A stretch of 64,000 bases of DNA, from positions 1,954,250 through 2,018,249 of the forward strand of contig SSNP01000091.1 in the NCBI GenBank assembly GCA_006937955.1. The letters are read 5' to 3'. Below the pieces are notes generated by a model, which worked only from the letters and a program-made list of their open reading frames with translations, ran no database searches and was not told the DNA's origin. Each line of letters begins with the position of its first letter. The first letter of the stretch is position 1. The stretch comes from Pachypanchax playfairii. Lineage: Eukaryota > Chordata > Actinopteri > Cyprinodontiformes > Aplocheilidae. This document shows, in pieces, positions 23,101 to 36,489 of this stretch. The translations under genes and the position numbers were made by a program.

Positions 23101-26100
23101 AGGAGGAGAGGCAGCAGGAGGAGGAGAGGCAGCAGGAGGAGGAGAGGCAGCAGGAGGAGGACAGGCTGCAGGAGGAGGAGAGGCAGCAGGAGGAGGAGAG
23201 GCAGCAGGAGGAGGAGAGGCAGCAGGAGGAGGAGAGGCAGCAGGAGGAGGAGAGGCAGCAGGAGGAGGACAGGCAGCAGGAGGAGGACAGGCAGCAGGAG
23301 GAGGAGAGGCAGCAGGAGGAGGAGAGGTAGCAGGAGGAGGAGAGGCTGCAGGAGGAGGAGAGGCAGCAGGAGGAAGAGAGGCTGCAGGAGGAGGAGAGGT
23401 AGCAGGAGGAGGAGAGGCAGCAGGAGGAGGACAGGCTGCAGGAGGAGGACAGGCAGCAGGAGGAGAAGCAGGGGGAGGAAGGCAGCAGGAGGAGAAGAGG
23501 CAGCAGGAGGAAGAGAGGCAGCAGGAGGAGGACAGGCAGCAGGAGGAGTAGAGGCTGCAGGAGGAGGACAGGCAGCAGGAGGACGATAGCAGCAGGAGGA
23601 GGACAGGCAGCAGGAGGAGAAGCAGGGGGAGGACAGGCAGCAGGAGGAGAAGAGGCAGCAGGAGGAGGAGAGGCTGCAGGAGGAGGAGCAGGAAGAGGAC
23701 AGGCAGCAGGAGGAGAAGCAGGAGGAGGAGAGGCTGCAGGAGGAGGACAGGCAGCAGGAGGAGGAGAGGCAGCAGGAAGAAGCAGGAGGAGGAGAGGCAG
23801 CAGGAGGAGGAGAAGGAGCAGGAGGAGGAGAAGAAGCAGGAGGAGGAGAGGCAGCAGGAGGAGGAGAGGCAGCAGGAGGAAGAGAGGCAGCAGGAGGAGG
23901 AGAGGCAGCAGGAGGAGGAGAGGCGGCAGGAGGAGGAGAGGCAGCAGGAGGAGGAGAGGCTGCAGGAGGAGAAGAGGCAGCAGGAGGAGGAGAGGCTGCA
24001 GGAGGAGAAGAGGCAGCAGGAGGAAGAGAGGCTGCAGGAGGAGGAGAGGCAGCAGGAGGAGGACAGGCTGCAGGAGGAGGACAGGCTGCAGGAGGAGAAG
24101 CAGGGGGAGGACAGGCAGCAGGAGGAGAAGCAGGGGGAGGAGAGGCAGCAGGAGGAGGAGAGGCAGCAGGAGGAGGAGAGGCTGCAGGAGGAGGAGAGGC
24201 AGCAGGAGGAGGAGAGGCTGCAGGAGGAGAAGAGGCAGCAGGAGGAAGAGAGGCTGCAGGAGGAGGAGAGGTAGCAGGAGGAGGAGAGGCAGCAGGAGGA
24301 GGAGAGGCTGCAGGAGGAGGAGAGGCAGCAGGAGGAGGAGAGGCAGCAGGAGGAGGACAGGCTGCAGGAGGAGGACAGGCAGCAGGAGGAGGACAGGCAG
24401 CAGGAGGAGAAGCAGGAGGAGGAGAGGCAGCAGGAGGAGGACAGGCAGCAGGAGGAGAAGCAGGGGGAGGACAGGCAGCAGGAGGAGAAGAGGCAGCAGG
24501 AGGAGGAGAGGCAGCAGGAGGAGGACAGGCAGCAGGAGGAGGAGAGGCTGCAGGAGGAGGAGAGGCTGCAGGAGGAGGACAGGCAGCAGGAGGAGGAGAG
24601 GCAGGAGGAGGGGGAGAGGCAGCAGGAGGAGGAGAGGCAGCAGGAGGAGAAGCAGGGGGAGGAGAGGCAGCAGGAGGAGGGGCAGCAGGAGGAGGAGAGG
24701 CAGCAGGAGGAGGAGAGGCAGCAGGAGGAGGAGAGGCAGCAGGAGGAGGACAGGCAGCAGGAGGAGGAGAGGCAGCAGGAGGAGGAGAGGCAGCAGGAGG
24801 AGAAGAGGCAGCAGGAGGAAGAGAGGCTGCAGGAGGACGACAGGCAGCAGGAGGAGGAGAGGCAGCAGGAGGAGGAGAGGCAGCAGGGGGAGGACAGGCA
24901 GCAGGAGGAGAAGAGGCAGCAGGAGGAAGAGAGGCAGCAGGAGGAGAAGCAGGAAGAGGACAGGCAGCAGGAGGAGAAGAGGCAGCAGGAGGAGGAGAGG
25001 CAGCCGGAGGAGGAGAGGCAGCAGGAGGAAGAGAGGCAGCAGGAGGAGGAGAGGTAGCAGGAGGAGGAGAGGCAGCAGGAGGAGGAGAGGCAGCAGGAGG
25101 AGGAGAGGCTGCAGGAGGAGGACAGGCAGCAGGAGGGGAAGCAGGGGGAGGACAGGCAGCAGGAGGAGAAGAGGCAGCAGGAGGAAGAGAGGCAGCAGGA
25201 GGAGGAGAGGCAGCAGGAGGACGACAGGCAGCAGGAGGAGGAGAGGCAGCAGGAGGAGGAGAGGCAGCAGGAGGAGGACAGGCTGCAGGAGGAGGACAGG
25301 CAGCAGGAGGAGAAGCAGGGGGAGGACAGGCAGCAGGAGGAGAAGAGGCAGCAGGAGGAAGAGAGGCAGCAGGAGGAGAAGCAGGGGGAGGACAGGCAGC
25401 AGGAGGAGAAGAGGCAGCAGGAGGAAGAGAGGCAGCAGGAGGAGGAGAGGCAGCAGGAGGAGGAGAGGCAGCAGGAGGAGGAGAGGCAGCAGGAGGAGGA
25501 CAGGCAGCAGGAGGAGGAGAGGCAGCAGGAGGAGGAGAGGCAGCAGGAGGAGGACAGGCAGCAGGAGGAGAAGCAGGGGAGGACAGGCAGCAGGAGGAGA
25601 AGAGGCAGCAGGAGGAAGACAGGCTGCAGGAGGAGGACAGGCAGCAGGAGGAGGAGAGGCAGCAGGAGGAGGACAGGCAGCAGGAGGAGGAGAGGCTGCA
25701 GGAGGAGGACAGGCTGCAGGAGGAGGAGAGGCAGCAGGAGGAGGAGAGGCTGCAGGAGGAGAAGAGGCAGCAGGAGGAAGAGAGGCTGCAGGAGGAGAAG
25801 CAGGGGGAGGACAGGCAGCAGGAGGAGAAGAGGCAGCAGGAGGAAGAGAGGCAGCAGGAGGAGAAGAGGCAGCAGGAGGAAGAGAGGCAGCAGGAGGAGG
25901 AGAGGCAGCAGGAGGAGGAGAGGCAGCAGGGGGAGGAGAGGCTGCAGGAGGAGAAGAGGCAGCAGGAGGAAGAGAGGCTGCAGGAGGAGGAGAGGCAGCA
26001 GGAGGAGGACAGGCAGCAGGAGGAGGACAGGCAGCAGGAGGAGGACAGGCTGCAGGAGGAGGAGAGGCAGCAGGAGGAGGAGAGGCAGCAGGAGGAGGAG

Positions 26101-26968
26101 AGGCTGCAGGAGGAGGAGAGGCAGCAGGAGGAGGACAGGCAGCAGGAGGAGGAGAGGCTGCAGGAGGAGGAGAGGCAGCAGGAGGAGGAGAGGCTGCAGG
26201 AGGAGGAGAGGTAGCAGGAGGAGGAGAGGCTGCAGGAGGAGAAGAGGCAGCAGGAGGAAGAGAGGCTGCAGGAGGAGGACAGGCAGCAGGAGGAGGAGAG
26301 GCTGCAGGAGGAGGAGAGGGAGCAGGAGGAGGAGAGGCAGCAGGAGGAGGAGAGGCGGCAGGAGGAGGAGAGGCAGCAGGAGGAGGACAGGCAGCAGGAG
26401 GAGGAGAGGCTGCAGGAGGAGGACAGGCTGCAGGAGGAGGAGAGGCAGCAGGAGGAGGACAGGCAGCAGGAGGAGGAGAGGCTGCAGGAGGAGGAGAGGC
26501 TGCAGGAGGAGGACAGGCAGCAGGAGGAGGAGAGGCTGCAGGAGGAGGAGAGGCTGCAGGAGGAGGACAGGCAGCAGGAGGAGGAGAGGCAGCAGGAGGA
26601 GGAGAGTCAGCGGGAGGAGGAGAGGCAGCAGGAGGGGGAGAGGGAGCAGGAGGAGGAGAGGCAGGAGGAGGAGGAGAGGCAGGAGGAGGAGAAGCAGGGG
26701 GAGGACAGGCAGCAGGAGGAGAAGAGGCAGCAGGAGGAGGAGAGGCTGCAGGAGGAGGAGAGGTAGCAGGAGGAGGAGAGGCAGCAGGAGGAGGAGAGGC
26801 TGCAGGAGGAGGAGAGGCAGCAGGAGGAGAAGAGGCAGCAGGAGGAGGACAGGCTGCAGGAGGAGGACAGGCTGCAGGAGGAGAAGTAGGAGGAGGACAG
26901 GCAGGGGGAGGACAGGCAGCAGGAGGAGGACAGGCTGCAGGAGGAGAAGCAGGAGGAGGAGAGGCAGC
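14186..26968. repeat. 12.8-kb purine-rich 18-bp satellite
   Basis: The core unit is GGAGGAGAGGCAGCAGGA, with an A/T change (GGCAG or GGCTG) and a G/C change (GAGAGG or GACAGG), plus shorter units such as GAAGCAGGAGGA. The plus strand is almost all purine with sparse C and T. The period is a multiple of three, so frames stay open. Plus-strand frames read as Arg/Gly, Ala/Gly or Glu/Gln/Arg repeats, the last resembling trichohyalin-like coiled-coil text. Minus-strand frames read as poly Leu/Pro, Ser/Cys or Pro/Ala. Minus-strand frames exceed 4,000 codons because the unit contains no TA or TGA on that strand. Longer-range repeats are visible: a block with AGAAGGACAGGCATCAGG recurs at about 14347, 20423, 21238 and 22158. 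I read it as non-coding satellite. Confidence 0.93.
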
Positions 26969-29900
26969 AGAGAGATTCTGGATCCAGAGAGACAGTCTGG
27001 ATCCAGAGAGACAGTCTGGATCCACAGAGACAGTCTGGATCCAGAGAGACAGTCTGGATCCACAGAGACAGTCTGGATCCAGAGAGACAGTCTGGATCCA
27101 CAGAAAGATTCTGGATCCACAGAGAGATTCTGGATCCAGAGAGACAGTCTGGATCCACAGAGACAGTCTGGATCCACAGAAAGATTCTGGATCCACAGAG
27201 AGATTCTGGATCCACAGAGACAGTCTGGATCCAGAGAGAGAGTCTGGATCCAGAGAGACAGTCTGGATCAGAGAGACAGTCTGGATCAGAGAGATTCTGG
27301 ATCCAGAGAGACAGTCTGGATCAGAGAGACAGTCTGGATCCAGAGAGACAGTCTGGATCCACAGAGAGATTCTGGATCCAGAGAGACAGTCTGGATCCAG
27401 AGAGACAGTCCGGTTCCAGAGAGAGATTCTGGATCCACAGAGACAGTCTGGATCCAGAGAGAGATTCTGGATCCAGAGAGACAGTCTGGATCCAGAGAGA
27501 CAGTCTGGATCCAGAGAGATTCTGGATCCACAGAGACAGTCTGGATCCAGAGAGACAGTCTGGATCCACAGAGAGATTCTGGATCCAGAGAGACAGTCTG
27601 GATCCAGAGAGACAGTCTGGATCAGAGAGACAGTCTGGATCCACAGAGAGATTCTGGATCCAGAGAGACAGTCTGGATCCACTGAGAGATTCTGGATCCA
27701 GAGAGACAGTCTGGATCCAGAGAGACAGTCTGGATCAGAGAGACAGTCTGGATCAGAGAGATTCTGGATCAGAGAGACAGTCTGTATCCACAGAGACAGT
27801 CTGGATCCACAGAGAGATTCTGGATCCAGAGAGACAGTCTGGATCCTCAGAGAGATTTTTGATCCAGAGAGACAGTCTGGATCAGAGAGACAGTCTGGAT
27901 CCACAGAGAGATTCTGGATCCAGAGAGACAGTCTGGATCCAGAGAGACAGTCCGGTTCCAGAGAGAGAGTCTGGATCCACAGAGAGATTCTGGATCCACA
28001 GAGACAGTCTGGATCCAGAGAGAGATTCTGGATCCAGAGAGACAGTCTGGATCCAGAGAGACAGTCTGGATCCACAGAAAGATTCTGGATCCACAGAGAG
28101 ATTCTGGATCCACAGAGACAGTTTGGATCCAGAGAGACAGTCTGGATCCAGAGAGACAGTCTGGATCAGAGACAGTCTGGATCAGAGAGACAGTCTGGAT
28201 CCACAGAGAGATTCTGGATCCAGAGAGACAGTCTGGATCCTCAGAGAGATTTTTGATCCAGAGAGACAGTCTGGATCAGAGAGACAGTCTGGATCCACAG
28301 AGAGATTCTGGATCCAGAGAGACAGTCTGGATCCAGAGAGACAGTCCGGTTCCAGAGAGAGAGTCTGGATCCACAGAGAGATTCTGGATCCACAGAGACA
28401 GTCTGGATCCAGAGAGAGATTCTGGATCCAGAGAGACAGTCTGGATCCAGAGAGACAGTCTGGATCCACAGAAAGATTCTGGATCCACAGAGAGATTCTG
28501 GATCCACAGAGACAGTCTGGATCCAGAGAGACAGTCTGGATCCAGAGAGACAGTCTGGATCAGAGACAGTCTGGATCAGAGAGACAGTCTGGATCCAGAG
28601 AGACAGTCTGGATCAGAGAGACAGTCTGGATCCACAGAGACAGTCTGGATCCATAGAGAGAGTCTGGATCCAGAGAGACAGTCTGGATCCACAGAAAGAT
28701 TCTGGATCCACAGAGAGAGTCTGGATCCAGAGAGACAGTCTGGATCCACAGAGACAGTCTGGATCCAGAGAGACAGTCTGGATCCAGAGAGACAGTCTGG
28801 ATCCACAGAGACAGTCTGGATCCAGAGAGAGAGTCTGGATCCAGAGAGACAGTCTGGATCCACAGAAAGATTCTGGATCCACAGAGACAGTCTGGATCCA
28901 GGGAGACAGTATGGATCAGAGAGACAGTCTGGATCAGAGAGATTCTGGATCCAGAGAGACAGTCTGGATCAGAGAGACAGTCTGGATCCACAGAGACAGT
29001 CTGGATCCAGAGAGACAGTCTGGATCAGAGAGACAGTCTGGATCAGAGAGACAGTCTGGATCCACAGAGACAGTCTGGATCCAGAGAGACAGTCTGGATC
29101 AGAGAGACAGTCTGGGATCCACAGAAAGATTCTGGATCCACAGAGAGATTCTGGATCCAGAGAGACAGTCTGGATCCAGAGAGACAGTCTGGATCCACAG
29201 AGACAGTCTGGATCCAGAGAGACAGTCTGGATCCACAGAAACATTCTGGATCCACAGAGACAGTCTGGATCCAGAGAGACAGTCTGGATCCAGAGAGACA
29301 GTCTGGATCCACAGAGACAGTCTGGATCCAGAGAGACAGTCTGGATCCACAGAAAGATTCTGGATCCACAGAGAGATTCTGGATCCAGAGAGACAGTCTG
29401 GATCCAGAGAGACAGTCTGGATCCACTGAGAGATTCTGGAACCAGAGAGACAGTCTGGATCCAGAGAGACAGTCCGGTTCCAGAGAGAGAGTCTGGATCC
29501 ACAGAGAGATTCTGGATCCAGAGAGACAGTCTGGATCCACAGAGACAGTCTGGATCCAGAGAGACAGTCTGGATCCAGAGAGACAGTCTGGATCCACAGA
29601 GACAGTCTGGATCCACAGAAAGATTCTGGATCCACAGAGAGATTCTGGATCCAGAGAGACAGTCTGGATCCACAGAGACAGTCTGGATCCAGAGAGACAG
29701 TCTGGATCAGAGAGACAGTCTGGATCAGATAGATTCTGGATCCACAGAGACAGTCTGGATCCAGAGAGACAGGCTGGATCCACAGAGAGATTCTGGATCC
29801 AGAGAGACAGTCTGGATCCAGAGAGACAGTCTGGATCAGAGAGACAGTCTGGATCCACAGAGACAGTCTGGATCCAGAGAGACAGTCTGGATCAGAGAGA

Positions 29901-30062
29901 CAGTCTGGATCAGATAGATTCTGGATCCACAGAGACAGTCTGGATCAGAGAGACAGTCTGGATCCACAGAGACAGTCTGGATCCAGAGAGACAGTCTGGA
30001 TCCACAGAGACAGTCTGGATCCACAGAGACAGTCTGGATCCAGAGAGACAGTCTGGATCCAC
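26969..30062. repeat. 3.1-kb 19-bp satellite with a BamHI site per unit
   Basis: The unit is GGATCCAGAGAGACAGTCT (19 bp). Variants are GGATCCACAGAGACAGTCT, GGATCCACAGAGAGATTCT and an 18-bp form lacking one C. About 160 units are present. It abuts the purine-rich satellite with no spacer. A higher-order period of 394 bp is clear around 27.8-28.6 kb. As 19 is not a multiple of three, the frames rotate and translate to a 19-residue Asp/Ser/Gln/Trp pattern with no known homology. I see no sign of real coding. Confidence 0.94.
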
Positions 30063-31088
30063 ATTAACGGCTGATGCCCACTAACACAAACGCCTGCTTC
30101 CCAGACGCGCCACGACAAACCCGACAGAAGCTGCTTGTTGTCCTCTGACTCACACTGAACACGAGTTGCTGCAGATTCTATTAAACTTTTCTTTTTTTTT
30201 TTTTTTTTAAACTTGTTTATTTCACCATCTTTGACAGACAGCATTTCATTCAGCGAGGGGGTGCAGAGAAACTTACCCGCATCCTGCAGCAGCGCTTCAC
30301 GTCTTAGTTTCAAACGTTTGGGATAGTTCTCGCCCTGAACACATCAACCTCTGGCACAGCGGGGAAGCAGGTATGTCCTCCTGAGAAGGTGAGACATGTT
30401 AAGTCCTTTTCGGCCCCGGAGACCCGTCCTGACGGTGCTGCGCGCAGCCGCTGCACGGAGCTCCTATTCCTAACGGACGCGCTGCCGCAGCGTGGCGCAG
30501 ATGGAGGATGAGAAAGCGTGAAACTGACACGGTGAACCGCCTGGCACGAGCTTACACACGCACACGCGTGCACACACGCTCCACCATTCATTCATCTCTC
30601 GGTAGGCTACATGATTACATAGTGCGAATATCAAGAGTGAAAGTTTGTTAAAATTCAGACTAACATGTTTATTTGATGTGGACTCTGAAGGCATCAGGCA
30701 TCAGAACCAGGTTTATTTGGCCCAGTAAGTTTCACACAAGGACTTTGTCTCTGGTCCTCATTAATTCTTGTCCTTGCAGGCAGACATGCAGACTTGGACT
30801 GGCCATCAGGATTCACATGTTTGGGCCATTACGGGTAGTAATTAAACTAAAAAAGTATTTTATAAATCATGTTCATCGACCGCGACGGCCCATTGGTTGA
30901 TTTTCTTGAGGGACAGTAGGCTAAACCAATAAAATCTGAAAGCCCGATTTGGCCCGCCCCTTTGATCTTAGTTTCAAACTTTACAGTCTGAGTTGATCGA
31001 GGCTGGAGGGCAGCAGGCTAACTTGAAAAGATAGTTTTCCCGTGACGTCACTTCCCGTTGATGTTGCAGCTGTTGGAGGAGAAAACCT
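30063..31088. other. Possible CpG-rich promoter or first exon; otherwise unassigned
   Basis: A T run lies at about 30183-30208. From about 30280 to 30600 the sequence is richer in CpG than its neighbours (for example 'gctgcgcgcagccgctgc', 'gacgcgctgccgcagcg'). On the minus strand, 'gctgctgcaggatgcgg' is followed by GTAAGT near 30275, a good splice-donor form. This could be a first exon of a minus-strand gene whose intron would hold the satellites. Other exons are not visible, so this stays a weak call. The part from 30600 on shows nothing clear. Confidence 0.25.
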
Positions 31089-31096
31089 CTAACGAC

Positions 31097-31289
31097 CAGA
31101 GGTGTCAAAAGTAGGAGTCGAAAGTAAAAATCCAGTCCAGCTGCTGTTCCAACCATCACTAAACCAGCTGAATTCAATTAGCACAACTTCTTTACCAGGT
31201 AGATGAGCTAGTTGATGAAAACACCTGTTCTAGATATACAAGCAAATCCAAAAACATGTCAGGATTTTTACTTTCGACTGACACCTCTG
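31097..31289. mobile_element. 193-bp hAT-type miniature element
   Basis: The ends are CAGAGGTGTCA and TGACACCTCTG, exact inverted repeats. The longer shared words GTCGAAAGTAAAAATCC (left) and GGATTTTTACTTTCGAC (right) extend the inverted repeat. It is flanked by CTAACGAC and CTAAGGAC, an 8-bp target duplication with one mismatch. No coding capacity. Confidence 0.8.
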
Positions 31290-32620
31290 CTAAGGACTAT
31301 GTGCTGACGACGCTGTCAAGTGATTTTCCACTAGTTTTACCTGAGCTGTATGATGAAACACAAGCAGGTGATTCTCATGCCGAGCTAAAAACTTATACAG
31401 TTCAGGTTTTTAATCACATTTGCAGCCTGAATGCAACAAAAATTCTCGGAAATTCCCTCCCCGGTTTCACATGAAGGTTCCTGCAGATCTCTACTGTTCT
31501 TATGCTTTTAATTTGCAAATAAATCAATAGACAGTCTCATTTCAAAACAACTGGTTTAACTGCTTGTTTCTTATTCTGTTGATTTAGTTTTTGAGACAGG
31601 TTGATTCAATTGTGCTGTTTACATGAACTGCTTGTTTTCATTGCGGGATTTCTCGACTCGTTTTACTTCGTCTTTTTTTTCTTTTGATCGCCACAAATGA
31701 GTCTGTTTACTGCTGGAAAATGTTTACTGCTGTTTTTTTGTGATAAATCACGGATGCTGTTGGTGTCGTTAGTTTTGATGCAGAGAGAGAGGATGAAAGG
31801 AGAAGCATGTGTGTGTGAGAGAAGAAAGAAGACCAGAAGGTTCGGTGGATGAACTGCTCTATTATCATTCAGTTTAACCTCCTGGAATCATTTTTTGTAG
31901 GCTAAAAAAATGCGACTTGTTGAACAGAATAGCGGCTCTTCTTCCATCAGATGTGTTTCACAGTAACAGCGATTCATCCTCTGGGTGATTCATCCTTCAC
32001 TTTCGCACCGAACAAGCTGATTTTATTTATCAATAAATGTTTTAGATCCTGCACAAATCCACTTATGAAGTAGATGTATGACCGGAGGGACTTGTATTAT
32101 TTCATTTATGCTAACGTGTTAGCACTTTGAGTGAAAACAAGGTAAATTATATCTGGATACTTTACTTCTGAACACTTCTTGCTCACTTAGCACGGAGCTT
32201 TATTGTCAATAAGTTTTATTTTCTCTTCCTATCTGGCCTTAGTAATGTTATCTAATGTAGCTACATAATTTTGATACTTTTCTGATGTCTGAGAACGCCT
32301 TTCTTCTCAAAAACCACATAAATGCCATAAACACAGATTTGTGAAATCGCTTTGTTTACTTTAAGTATACCTCCAACATGGCTGCCGCCGAGCTGGAAGG
32401 ACGCTAACGGTCACGTGATTGAAAATTATCTATGAATAAACCGGAAAACCACGCGGGACACAGAAACACTGTGCAAAAAGGCTAAAAACGCCGCAAAGGA
32501 AGGAGTAAATGTGCTAAACTTAATGATTAATGAGTATTATCACAAATTTAACTGCAGCGGCAGGTGAAGGAAAGAAGAGTTGTGATTCAATTTAATTTGG
32601 GGGGGGGGGGTTGGACGGGT
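31290..32620. other. Unassigned non-coding stretch
   Basis: An open frame of about 70 codons ending near 31474 has no recognisable domain and starts inside the miniature element, so I do not call it a gene. The rest is AT-rich. A G tract lies at about 32599-32610. Confidence 0.4.
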
Positions 32621-32625
32621 TTAGT

Positions 32626-33290
32626 TATGGTGCATTCACACAGGCCGCTTTATCAGCGTCAAGCAACGTTCAGAATGCTTCAAGTTTGACGCTAGAAAGT
32701 TGAAGCTTGTCAGTAGAGCGTGTAGGCGTTGGAGCTTGTAACGCCTGACCATTAAAAAGAGCGCGTAGGCGGGGCTTCCTTTGTTATCGGATGTTCTGAG
32801 CTATGGCGGATCATATAGAGAAAGTGGCTTGGCTTTATTTACTCCGTTTGTGGAAACATCCCATTCGTCAGATGTGTTCTGAGTTTGAGGAGTTAAACCA
32901 TTTGCTCCAGGAGCTACATATGGATGAGGTTAGCTTCCAGCGCTACTTCCTTCTGTCCCGCGCCCTGTTTGAAGACTTCCTGCTTCATTCAGGTACGTCA
33001 CTACGATGAGACGCTCTGATTGGTTGACACGCCTCTTCAAGAGCGTCAAAAGTTCAGCTAGCTGAACTTTCTGCGTTGCTCGCGTTTCAAGTGTTTCAAG
33101 TGTCAACGCCTGAAACGCTTGAAAAGCTTGAAAAGTTGACGCTGCTAACGCTCAGAGACTCTGATGCTCCTCTGACGGACTCCACCAAAACACTACACAC
33201 AATTCTCTGCTTTTGGCACAATTTTCATGCAGAAAATATCTTGTTTTTCACAAGGAACACACTGCCATTCAAATACTCATACTGACTCAT
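32626..33290 (+). mobile_element. Harbinger-like non-autonomous element, left end plus first exon
   Basis: It starts with ATGGTGCATTCACACAGGCC, a terminal motif that also begins another fragment at about 41912. It carries a first-exon-like frame (32803-32992) resembling the N terminus of PIF/Harbinger transposases. The matching right terminus is not visible, so the element is truncated or its boundary is uncertain. Repeated 'cgcttgaaaagcttgaaaag' words occur near 33115-33140. Confidence 0.45.
32803..32992 (+). pseudogene. Harbinger transposase-like N-terminal exon
   Basis: The ATG at 32803 opens a frame of 63 codons to a splice donor (CAG then GTACGT at 32993). The frame includes FEELNHLLQELHMDEVSFQR followed by YFLLSRALFEDFLL. 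This resembles the short helical segment (LxxDxxxFxRYFRxxxxxFxxLL) at the start of HARBI1-like transposases. The catalytic DDE exons are absent, so it is an exon relic carried by a non-autonomous element. Confidence 0.5.
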
Positions 33291-33398
33291 CACAAGGTCA
33301 AACACCTGTCACACAGTTTTACAGTTTGCAGTCAGAGCTTTAGCATAAAAGGGCAAAAGGGGGGGTTTTCTGTTTTGGTGCAATAAATGCCAACATTG

Positions 33399-33811
33399 AA
33401 AACAGAGGCAGAGCCAGAGGAGTGAGAGAAATAGGAGGAGGACGAAGAGGTCGGGGAGGACGAGGAGGTCGGGGAGGTCGGGGAGGACGGGGAGGACGGG
33501 GAGGAGGACAAGGAGGTCAGGGAGGATGAGGAGGTCGGGGAGGACGAGGAGGTCGGGGAGGACGGGGAGGAGGACAAGGAGGTCGGGGAGGACGGGGAGG
33601 ACGAGAAGGTCGGGGAGGACGAGGAGGATGAGGTCGGGGAGGACGAGGAGGACAAGGAGGACGAGGAGGTCAGGGAGGACGGGGAGTACGAGGAAGGCCA
33701 AGGACCGTAATTTGGGATGAAATCCGGGTCACTTTGTTTGATCATGTGATCAACCATGTTCTAACAATGAGGAAGGATGGGCAAAGAGTAAAGCCAAATT
33801 TGAACAGGTAA
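33399..33811 (+). pseudogene. Decayed Gly/Arg-repeat transposase start (Tc1/IS630-like)
   Basis: One plus-strand frame reads through a Gly-Arg-Gly repeat (33430-33690, units GGAGGACGAGGAGGTCGG). It then continues into RPRTVIWDEIRVTLFDHVIN and HVLTMRKDGQRVKPNLNR (to 33811). I recognise this helix-turn-helix segment from Tc1/IS630-like fish transposases that begin with an RG-rich leader. Two in-frame TGA codons in the repeat look like CGA-to-TGA changes. The frame stops at TAA after NLNR. Without a TA, the next words (TVASF) would continue the domain. The catalytic part is missing. Confidence 0.5.
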
Positions 33812-34690
<879 letters not shown>

Positions 34691-34696
34691 GGTGTG

Positions 34697-35619
<923 letters not shown>

Positions 35620-36485
35620 AGAGAATGTATTTATACTTATGAGAGAGCTCATCAGACGTGGATGGACTCAGACCTGTCAGCTCTGTATAAACAGTGTGAA
35701 CCTCTAGACTTTTTTAACATATTTCACAGTAAAATTGAGAGAATTGCAGTTCTTAGTTCAAACCACTAGGTGGAAGCATCAGACTGGTTTTCAGATCAGA
35801 ACCAGTGTCATTCTGTCAAGTTACAAAAAACTAATTAAAGTGTAATAACTGAGGTGTTAGGTCTGGATTTGATCTGTGTTCCAACTATTGACAGGTTTTA
35901 TATGGATTTTATGGCATGCATTGCTTTTGTATTGAATTGCTGGTTTCCTGTTCCATATTTGTTTGATTTTTTTGATTTAAGATTTGCTTTTCTGATATGC
36001 AGTGATAAAAACATAGTCAAAGTATCTTATGTGCCCTTTGGTTTGAATCACAGCTGAACTTACTGAGAGATGCACATGGTACAATGTTTTTTCCTAATTA
36101 CTTGTATAATCTTGTATAAAAATGCCACTCCTACGCAACATGAGTGTCTTTTAGACATAAGTTACGTTGTTTGTACTGATTTACATGTTTTAAAATGGCC
36201 TGCTGGATACGAAATCTAAAGTACAAAGTAGTGTAATGAATGTGAAAGCCCTGTTCCTTAAAGAGCAGTTCACCTCCAGAACAGCTTTTTTCTGCTTATA
36301 AACTGGATTAGTGGGGGGGGGGATTCCGGCTGGGTGGCAGCATAAAAAGAGAGTTCCCTGACATTAAGATTAATAAAGCCCTATAAATCAAGGAGTTTGA
36401 TCACGATATTTTATGAGTGAGGTGGTAAAGGCGATGATTAAGACAAGAGGAAAAAAAATGAAGGTCGAGTAAAGGTGCTGATCTA
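35620..36485. other. Non-coding stretch, no gene seen
   Basis: AT-rich with short domain-free frames and a G tract near 36313-36322. Confidence 0.45.
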
Positions 36486-36489
36486 AACT

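Noticed and set aside
22169..28075. Minus-strand 1,968-codon frame spanning both satellites
   Set aside because: It crosses from the 19-bp array to the 18-bp array simply because neither unit has a stop in the frames used; the content is repeat composition.
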